The notes under the pieces were generated by a model, which saw only the letters and a list, made by a program, of their open reading frames with translations, did not search any database and was not told the DNA's origin. Shown here in pieces: positions 7,601-10,305 of a stretch of DNA of 10,305 nucleotides (positions are counted from its first letter, which is position 1; every line of letters starts with the position of its first letter). The translations under genes were made by a program, and so were the position numbers. The DNA is from Acropora yongei (taxonomy: Eukaryota; Cnidaria; Anthozoa; Scleractinia; Acroporidae), in assembly GCA_014634225.1 (NCBI GenBank), contig BLFN01000227.1, positions 1,659,649-1,669,953 on the forward strand, in the 5' to 3' direction.

Positions 7601-9459
7601 NNNNNNNNNNNNNNNNNNNNNNNNNNNNNNNNNNNNNNNNNNNNNNNNNNNNNNNNNNNNNNNNNNNNNNNNNNNNNNNNNNNNNNNNNNNNNNNNNNNN
7701 NNNNNNNNNNNNNNNNNNNNNNNNNNNNNNNNNNNNNNNNNNNNNNNNNNNNNNNNNNNNNNNNNNNNNNNNNNNNNNNNNNNNNNNNNNNNNNNNNNNN
7801 NNNNNAAAGAATTTGCACGCAATATTTTAGATACACGTTGGAGTCCATTCATCTATTACACAAAAAGGAATCGAAATTTTCGTTAATACCGTTTAAAAGA
7901 GTTTGCAATATCGTATAAGCACTCTGCAAGGTGGTTTTACTTCATGTGTTGAGATGAAATGGAAGGCAGGTTTAATGCAGTGGTGAGAGCACTCGCCTTC
8001 CACCGATGTGGCCTGGGTTCGTTTGACCCATACGTGGGTTGAGTTTTTTTTCTTCTCTAATCTGCTGGGAGAGGTTTTTGCCGGAGTATTCCGGTTTTCC
8101 TCTCTCACCTCAAAACCAAAAAATTGATTTGATTTGTTGATTCAGTTTGAGTTTTAGTCTCCTCAGATAGTAAAGAAACTACGCTCGGCTTAATAAACTA
8201 TGACTTCAATAAAGTAATTCGTGTGTTTCATGTGATATGTGTGTGTGTTTCATGTTAATAAGCATTTGTCAGAGTGTCCCTCTCTCCTTGTGTATGAAGA
8301 GGGCCAACGCTAAGATGTCATTGTACGGTATTAATTATTTTATCATATTTTATCACCTTGCCCATTTCAAGGAAACAAATAGCAAAATTACCCACCGCGA
8401 ACACAGGGCGAAGACTGGCATTCGTCGATCTCAACATTGCACTCATAGCCAGTGTACCCAGCGTCACACTGACAGATGTAGCTGTTTACTTGATCAATAC
8501 AAGTTCCTATGAAAACAAAATGGATAATAGCATATCATTCGCTGTTTGTCGAGGAAACAACATCAAACAAACAAACAAAATAATATTGTTATTCTTCGCT
8601 TACATCCTCAATTTCTTATTTGAAGAATGACATTGTGAAAATCGTATCCCTTGTTATTTGACGCAACGAAAAGCTCGTTTGTTAGTCTGAAAATCATGAC
8701 AAGTTTTGCTTTACAAACCATTTCTACAAGGCGATGACGCGCATTCGTCTATGTCAATCGTGCAGTTTTCTCCCGCGTATCCAGCGTAACACGTGCAGCC
8801 GTAGGAACCCGGGTAGTCAATGCAGTTTCCTAGAAGAAAAGGGTGAGATGGTATTTTCAAAGTTGTATGTTGTTTTTTTTAACTGCCTCCATTTAGGAAG
8901 GGCAGCATCAACAGCTACTATCAATCACCGGCGGCCTTAATAAGGTCTTATGAGAGCTCAACACCGGGAACATCATCTACAATTCTTTGCGAACAATGTG
9001 TGTTCTTCAACAGCCCCCATTGCTAAAAGCTAATTTAAAAAAAAAGTTAAAAGCTAATTAGAGAGAGCCTTTAGTTCACATGGTTTATCTAGGAAGACAT
9101 AATATTAACATCATTTGCAGATGGAATGGCAAATACAGCGGTGGGTATCTACTCAATTATCGAGTAAGATTCTGAGTGCGTCCAGCTGGTTGTGGTTCAA
9201 AACTGCGGCCATGTGCTCGGCAGCCCGATGCCTCACCGACCGTGGAGGTCATCGATGGATTGCCATGCTGATCAACATAATACGAAATTGTGGCTGCATT
9301 CCTTTTGTTATTTTTCTGTTTTTATGTTGTTCAACAAATGCAACTAACCGTGAACACAAGGGGAATAGCTGCAATCATCATAATCCGTGTCGCAAGTCCT
9401 TCCAACATACCCCGGATAACAGATGCAGCTGAAGTTGTTCAATCCATCTATGCAACGAC
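1101..9459 (-). CDS. EGF-repeat / SEA-domain single-pass membrane protein, 3' part of a multi-exon gene
   Basis: Twelve exons join in one open frame: 9459-9349, 8829-8719, 8506-8396, 6661-6551, 5790-5596, 4396-4283, 4201-4088, 3747-3634, 3155-3036, 2573-2473, 2264-2206, 1818-1661 and 1381-1101 (the last four being SEA in three pieces, then TM and tail, thirteen segments in all). They total 1700 nt, giving 565 codons plus TAA after a split first codon. Every border is GT-AG. Introns are phase 1 except for two inside the SEA domain. Domain order is half EGF, four EGF, thrombospondin-type EGF, three EGF, Ser/Thr-rich stalk, SEA, TM helix, cytoplasmic tail. The start codon, signal peptide and further N-terminal repeats lie beyond the window. 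This layout is known from membrane mucins and Notch-like surface proteins, where EGF repeats bind calcium or ligands and SEA mediates self-cleavage. I do not recognise a named orthologue. Exon calls come from splice signals and domain continuity, without transcript support. Confidence 0.88.
1477..1528. repeat. 14-bp perfect inverted repeat in the last intron
   Basis: gatctgtatgggcg (1477-1490) and cgcccatacagatc (1515-1528) are exact reverse complements, with a 24-nt loop and three further pairs inside after one mismatch. A third partial copy, gatctgtat, stands at 1571-1579. It sits in the 279-nt intron between the SEA and TM exons. Confidence 0.8.
1661..1818 (-). CDS. SEA domain, C-terminal piece with self-cleavage-like site (158 nt)
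   Basis: The acceptor is TTGTATTTGCAG (phase 2) and the donor GTGAAA (phase 1). It begins [15 protein letters not shown]. With the Arg from the previous exon this is the RPGS-[IV]-[IV] strand of SEA domains. In cleaving SEA domains the chain breaks between Gly and Ser of G-S-V-V-V; here the site reads G-S-I-I-T. The exon ends [11 protein letters not shown] and joins the TM exon through a Val codon. Confidence 0.9.
1819..2205 (-). other. Intron, phase 2, inside the SEA domain
   Basis: It lies between the middle and C-terminal SEA pieces. Apart from the (AAC)n tract I see no repeat or further exon. Confidence 0.8.
1857..1876. repeat. (AAC)n microsatellite
   Basis: About six units of aac on the plus strand form a (GTT)n tract in the gene's pre-mRNA, some 40 nt upstream of the acceptor for the exon at 1818-1661. 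Confidence 0.9.
2206..2264 (-). CDS. SEA domain, middle piece (59-nt mini-exon)
   Basis: The acceptor is a long pyrimidine tract ending CTGCAG, with phase 0 entry. The donor is GTAACG, with phase 2 exit. It encodes 19 residues, [19 protein letters not shown], then two bases of an Arg codon that the next exon completes. Its length and both phases are exactly what is needed to link the flanking SEA pieces, and its content fits the helix-to-strand part of the fold. Confidence 0.85.
2473..2573 (-). CDS. SEA domain, N-terminal piece (101 nt)
   Basis: The acceptor is TTTTGCAACAG (phase 1) and the donor CAG|GTGAAT (phase 0). It reads [17 protein letters not shown], then [11 protein letters not shown], which is the first strand and helix of a SEA domain (an aromatic-rich beta strand, then W..xL.D..S..F..LA). 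The 33 full codons are in frame with both neighbours. Confidence 0.88.
2574..3035 (-). other. Intron, phase 1, stalk to SEA
   Basis: AT-rich non-coding sequence. I see no exon, RNA gene or repeat in it. Confidence 0.8.
3036..3155 (-). CDS. Ser/Thr/Pro-rich stalk exon (120 nt)
   Basis: The acceptor is TATCTGCAG and the donor GTGAGT, both phase 1. The 39 full codons are rich in Ser, Thr and Pro (for example [15 protein letters not shown] and [10 protein letters not shown]). There is no cysteine. This composition is expected of an O-glycosylated, extended spacer between the EGF array and the SEA domain. No large tandem mucin repeat is present. It ends DDIRKT and joins the SEA exon through a split Val codon. 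Confidence 0.88.
3156..3633 (-). other. Intron, phase 1, last EGF to stalk
   Basis: Short open frames exist on both strands at about 3223-3477, but they lack domain content and have no fitting splice sites. I see nothing else. Confidence 0.75.
3634..3747 (-). CDS. Complete calcium-binding EGF in one exon (114 nt), nearest the membrane
   Basis: The acceptor is CTTTTCAG and the donor GTGAGA, both phase 1. It starts D-IDDC. CVNHTC carries an NHT sequon, CINGGSC is the classic O-fucose form, and [12 protein letters not shown] fits hydroxylation. The usual GF before TG is replaced by EY (KEYTGDRC). It is the last EGF before the Ser/Thr-rich stalk. Confidence 0.93.
3748..4087 (-). other. Intron, phase 1, between whole-EGF exons
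   Basis: 340 nt of non-coding sequence. I see no repeat or extra exon. Confidence 0.8.
4088..4201 (-). CDS. Complete calcium-binding EGF in one exon (114 nt)
   Basis: The acceptor is TACCTTCAG and the donor GTGAGA, both phase 1. It starts D-IDDC. CVSHAC fits the O-glucose pattern, CANGASC the O-fucose pattern and [12 protein letters not shown] the hydroxylation pattern. The usual second glycine of the GFTGxxC turn is lost (GFTALHC), a small departure from the family. Confidence 0.93.
4283..4396 (-). CDS. Complete calcium-binding EGF in one exon (114 nt)
   Basis: The acceptor is TTTTTTTTTAAG and the donor GTATGT, both phase 1. The G from the previous exon plus AT gives Asp, so the repeat starts D-IDDC. 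It contains CVNHTC (NHT N-glycosylation sequon), CTNGASC (O-fucose pattern C-x4-[ST]-C) and [12 protein letters not shown] (hydroxylation pattern). It is about 70% identical to the next exon downstream (26 of 37 residues by eye), from which it is parted by only 81 nt of intron. Confidence 0.93.
4600..4750 (+). mobile_element. SINE-like repeat sharing its core with the copies at 7139 and 7975
   Basis: cgtgggctgagttt, then ggtttttctccgga, then tactccggttttcctccctc match in order the body of the repeat at 7197-7273 (cgtgggttgagttt, ggtttttgccgga, tattccggttttcctctctc). The head differs, so this is a related family or a 5' variant. No clear tRNA B box is seen. Ends are approximate. Confidence 0.65.
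4750..5060. repeat. GC-rich, probably transposon-derived segment
   Basis: This block directly follows the SINE-like core and is clearly richer in G and C than the intron around it, with phrases such as gctgtgctccgtgatcg and ctacaaggcacctgctaccc. It encodes nothing recognisable. I infer that it is the remainder of a composite repeat. The limits are judged by composition only. Confidence 0.4.
4897..4920. repeat. Octamer tandem repeat (gattccat)x3
   Basis: Three perfect copies of gattccat stand head to tail within the GC-rich repeat block. Confidence 0.95.
5596..5790 (-). CDS. EGF hinge exon (195 nt): end of a split EGF plus a thrombospondin/COMP-type EGF
   Basis: The acceptor TTTTTAAG and donor GTAACA are phase 1. 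The first third, [19 protein letters not shown], completes the repeat opened by the previous exon. The rest is a different kind of EGF, with [22 protein letters not shown] and widely spaced cysteines as in thrombospondin and COMP EGF modules. It lacks the hydroxylation motif. NVT and NNS form potential N-glycosylation sequons. This exon marks the change from mid-domain introns (distal) to one-exon-per-EGF structure (membrane side). Confidence 0.9.
5791..6550 (-). other. Intron, phase 1
   Basis: It contains a (ttatg)x3 run with an A13 tract at 5845-5874 and a 49-nt stretch with good splice borders (6132-6180) that would break the frame. No other EGF-like sequence was found. Confidence 0.75.
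5845..5874. repeat. (ttatg)x3 followed by poly-A
   Basis: Three pentamers of ttatg run into thirteen A. This is simple sequence within an intron. Confidence 0.85.
6551..6661 (-). CDS. EGF exon (111 nt), breaks between cysteines 2 and 3
   Basis: The acceptor is CTTTTGCCAG and the donor GTATGT, both phase 1. It reads [19 protein letters not shown], then [25 protein letters not shown] fits the hydroxylation motif and CKSSPC the O-glucose motif. A run of twelve G on the plus strand lies about 85 nt upstream of its acceptor, so the pre-mRNA carries a C tract there. Confidence 0.92.
6739..6765 (+). repeat. G-rich tract with G12 run
   Basis: gggg, attt, twelve G (6747-6758), tgtt, then ggg. This could form a G-quadruplex on the plus strand. 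The gene's transcript carries the C-rich complement. Homopolymer length is also prone to sequencing error. Confidence 0.7.
6970..7386. repeat. Direct repeat copy A, ends exactly at the gap
   Basis: This segment matches 7806-8222 base for base with no indel and three mismatches (6994/7830, 7100/7936, 7365/8201). It ends at the first N. It contains the SINE-like element. Confidence 0.97.
7139..7386 (+). mobile_element. tRNA-derived SINE (copy A)
   Basis: The head tggtgagagcactcgcct resembles a tRNA D arm (A box). It is followed by ctgggttcgtttgaccca, a T-arm and B-box-like element with a 5-bp stem and 7-nt loop. Next come the ccggagtattccggttttcc core and a tail ending aataaagtaattcgt. This layout (Pol III promoter, core, tail) is that of a SINE. 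Animal SINE superfamilies share conserved cores, but I cannot name this one. The 5' end is approximate. Confidence 0.75.
7387..7805. other. Assembly gap (419 N)
   Basis: This run of N has no sequence. It is flanked by near-identical copies, so its length is probably a scaffolder's estimate and not real DNA. Confidence 0.98.
7806..8222. repeat. Direct repeat copy B, starts exactly at the gap
   Basis: It has 414 of 417 bases identical to 6970-7386 and begins at the first base after the N run. The end of the left contig and the start of the right contig therefore overlap. Confidence 0.97.
7975..8222 (+). mobile_element. tRNA-derived SINE (copy B)
   Basis: This is the same element as at 7139-7386, with two differences inside it or at its edge. 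It probably represents the other allele of a single insertion and not a second insertion. Confidence 0.72.
8221..8255. repeat. Short GT-rich repeat
   Basis: gtgtgtttcatgt occurs at 8221-8233 and again at 8243-8255, with a GT run between. It is simple sequence directly after the SINE tail. Confidence 0.8.
8396..8506 (-). CDS. EGF exon (111 nt), breaks between cysteines 2 and 3
   Basis: The acceptor TTTTCATAG and donor GTGGGT are both phase 1. It reads [19 protein letters not shown], then [25 protein letters not shown] fits the hydroxylation pattern and CQSSPC fits the O-glucose pattern. It lies downstream in the window from the duplicated block and gap at 6970-8222, and its frame joins directly to the exon at 6661-6551. 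Confidence 0.92.
8719..8829 (-). CDS. EGF exon (111 nt), breaks between cysteines 2 and 3
   Basis: The acceptor is TTTCTTCTAG and the donor GTTTGT, both phase 1. The exon completes one repeat with [19 protein letters not shown] and opens the next with [18 protein letters not shown] matches the O-glucosylation consensus C-x-S-x-[PA]-C, and [12 protein letters not shown] fits the Asp hydroxylation pattern. It has the same length and phase as its neighbours, so it is a unit of a tandem exon-duplication series. Confidence 0.9.
8830..9348 (-). other. Intron, phase 1
   Basis: It holds a two-copy aaaagctaatt motif (9024-9034 and 9049-9059). The stretch 9115-9290 is of higher complexity, with a small hairpin (tactc-aattatc-gagta) and an open frame on the plus strand. 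It shows no known domain and may be old transposon sequence. Confidence 0.65.
9349..9459 (-). CDS. EGF exon (111 nt): C-terminal half of one EGF, start of the next
   Basis: This is the most 5' exon visible. It follows a TTTTTAAG acceptor and ends before GTTAGT. It enters and leaves in phase 1. It reads [19 protein letters not shown] (cysteines 3-5 of an EGF), then [16 protein letters not shown], which opens the next repeat with a calcium-type D-x-D-D-C start. [12 protein letters not shown] fits the Asp/Asn hydroxylation pattern C-x-[DN]-x4-[FY]-x-C-x-C. Cysteines 1-2 of the first repeat must lie in an exon past 10305. Confidence 0.88.
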
Positions 9460-9709
9460 CTTAAAAACAAACAAACAAGGTCACACACGAGCTATTAAGG
9501 CCCAAATTATTCCTGTTTCCTCAGCACAAAGCTACTCACACTGGGACGAGATAGTAGACAATTTCAGAGCCATTCCCAGCAGAGTGTAGCCGCTACCAAA
9601 TTGCACATTTGCGCTCACATTTTTTTTGTTAAAAAAAGGTAAACTTTATTATCAAAACCATCAAAACCTTAGTTAAAAACCTAATCTATCTACATTAAAG
9701 AAGCTATTA

Positions 9710-9717
<8 letters not shown>

Positions 9718-9740
<23 letters not shown>
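9718..9740. repeat. (AT)n microsatellite
   Basis: At least eleven AT units after an A-rich run, within the LINE 3' region. Confidence 0.95.
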
Positions 9741-9913
9741 CATTTTCTAAGAAAAATATAGATATTCAACACCCTAGTATCTAGAAACAACACGTTTAAG
9801 AAAAAAACAAAACAAAACAAAAAAGCAATTCATTTCGATTAAAAGTGAAACCAAAAATATTAAAAGCATCCTAAATTACTAATAGCTCACATTCATTAAT
9901 TGTCCGAGGTGCT

Positions 9914-9945
9914 TTAAAAAGTTAAAAAATTAAAAAGTTAAAAAT
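9914..9945. repeat. Octamer repeat ttaaaaa[gat] x4
   Basis: Four adjoining 8-mers: ttaaaaag, ttaaaaaa, ttaaaaag, ttaaaaat. They lie just past the LINE stop codon. Confidence 0.85.
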
Positions 9946-9995
9946 AACAAAACCAGAATCAAAATTTAAAATATGGTAGCGTTACTCTTAATAAA

Positions 9996-10305
9996 TTAAG
10001 TAAAAAGGAAGGTCTTGAGTGTTTTCTTAGAACAAATGAAACTTCTAGATTGTCGTATTTCCAAAGGAACATTGTTCCAAATCTTCGGAGCGCAAACCGA
10101 GAAAGCTCTACCACCATATGGTTTTACAAGTTGGCTTCATTAGCAGGTCTTGAGAGTTCGAGCGAAGAGGCCTGGTTGATTTCCGATGATCCAGGAGTTC
10201 TGTTAGATATTGTGGGCAAAGAGCATTAATTTTAATGATTTGTAGACAAAAAAAGAATGCTAAAACACGATCCGATATGAGACAGGCAACCAATGAAGTT
10301 GGTTT
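9996..10305 (-). pseudogene. Decayed C-terminal end of a CR1/L2-like LINE reverse transcriptase ORF
   Basis: The minus strand from the window edge reads NQLHWLPVSYRIVF, stop, then in another frame NALCPQYLTELLDHRKSTRP, then in a third YGGRAFSVCAPKIWNNVPLE and KKTLKTFLFT, with TAA at 9996-9998. These phrases are the conserved tail of CR1/L2-type non-LTR retrotransposon ORF2 (LHWLPV.. , PxYLxELL, GxRAFSxxAPxxWNxLP, FKxxLKTxLF). The internal stop and two frame changes show that it is dead. The catalytic part would lie beyond 10305. Confidence 0.85.

Larger units (their letters stand above)
6662..8395 (-). other. Intron, phase 1, with assembly gap and duplicated flanks
   Basis: The assembled length is 1734 nt, including 419 N. 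If the two 417-bp copies flanking the gap are one locus, the true length is about 898 nt. The flanking exons join in frame with no residue missing, so no exon need be hidden in the gap. Confidence 0.75.
9621..9995 (-). mobile_element. Probable 3'UTR and A-rich tail of the LINE relic
   Basis: This AT-rich stretch follows the dead ORF. It has AATAAA in the minus direction (plus tttatt at 9646-9651) and an A-rich end (AACAAAAAAAA) near 9621-9630. No target-site duplication can be checked, because the 5' end is outside the window. Confidence 0.5.

Noticed and set aside
7354..7852. Open frames across the N gap
   Set aside because: They consist of unknown residues and reflect only the lack of stops in N.
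6970..8222. Biological tandem duplication of the SINE-bearing intron segment
   Set aside because: The match ends exactly at both gap edges, with no indels and 99% identity, which fits an assembly artefact better.
9115..9432. Plus-strand open frame of 105 codons
   Set aside because: It overlaps the antisense of a sound EGF exon, has no recognisable domain and changes character midway. It is probably chance.
1..10305. CRISPR arrays, operons, bacterial promoters or phage genes
   Set aside because: None are present. The introns, polyadenylation signal and retroelements show eukaryotic DNA.

Overview
The window is eukaryotic, intron-rich and AT-rich, and reads as invertebrate animal DNA. Small phase-1 EGF exons, tRNA-derived SINE-like repeats ending in a 'ctccgg..actccggttttcctc' core, and a decayed CR1/L2-like LINE tail suggest a marine invertebrate. 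I favour an anthozoan cnidarian such as a stony coral, but this is inference and not decisive.

One gene explains all the coding sequence. It lies on the minus strand and its 5' part continues beyond position 10305. I could place twelve exons with GT-AG borders from 9459 down to 1101, totalling 1700 nt (two bases of a split codon, 565 codons and a TAA stop). The reading frame stays open across all eleven junctions. The product is a single-pass type I membrane protein. From N to C it has the second half of one EGF repeat, four EGF repeats whose exons break in mid-domain, one thrombospondin/COMP-type EGF, and three one-exon EGF repeats. These are followed by a Ser/Thr-rich stalk, a SEA domain split over three exons, a transmembrane helix and a cytoplasmic tail of about 55 residues. 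All introns are phase 1 except the two inside the SEA domain (phase 0 and phase 2). The 3'UTR runs from 1100 to about 65-75, with an AATAAA and a GT/T-rich downstream element.

Layout by position: 1-1100 is 3'UTR and flank, with strong hairpins. 1101-3155 holds the membrane-proximal half (tail, TM, SEA, stalk). 3634-4396 holds three whole-EGF exons. 4397-5595 is an intron filled with SINE-like and GC-rich repeat. 5596-6661 holds two EGF exons around a repeat-poor intron. 6662-8395 is an intron with a 419-N gap flanked by two 99% identical 417-bp copies, almost certainly a missed contig join. 8396-9459 holds three more EGF exons. 9460-10305 is intron containing the 3' end of a broken LINE.

The EGF repeats carry Asp/Asn-hydroxylation, O-glucose and O-fucose consensus motifs, and the SEA domain has a near-consensus self-cleavage site. 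I infer a Notch-like or mucin-like cell-surface protein whose ectodomain is held non-covalently or shed. The ligand, function and family name cannot be read from this sequence.
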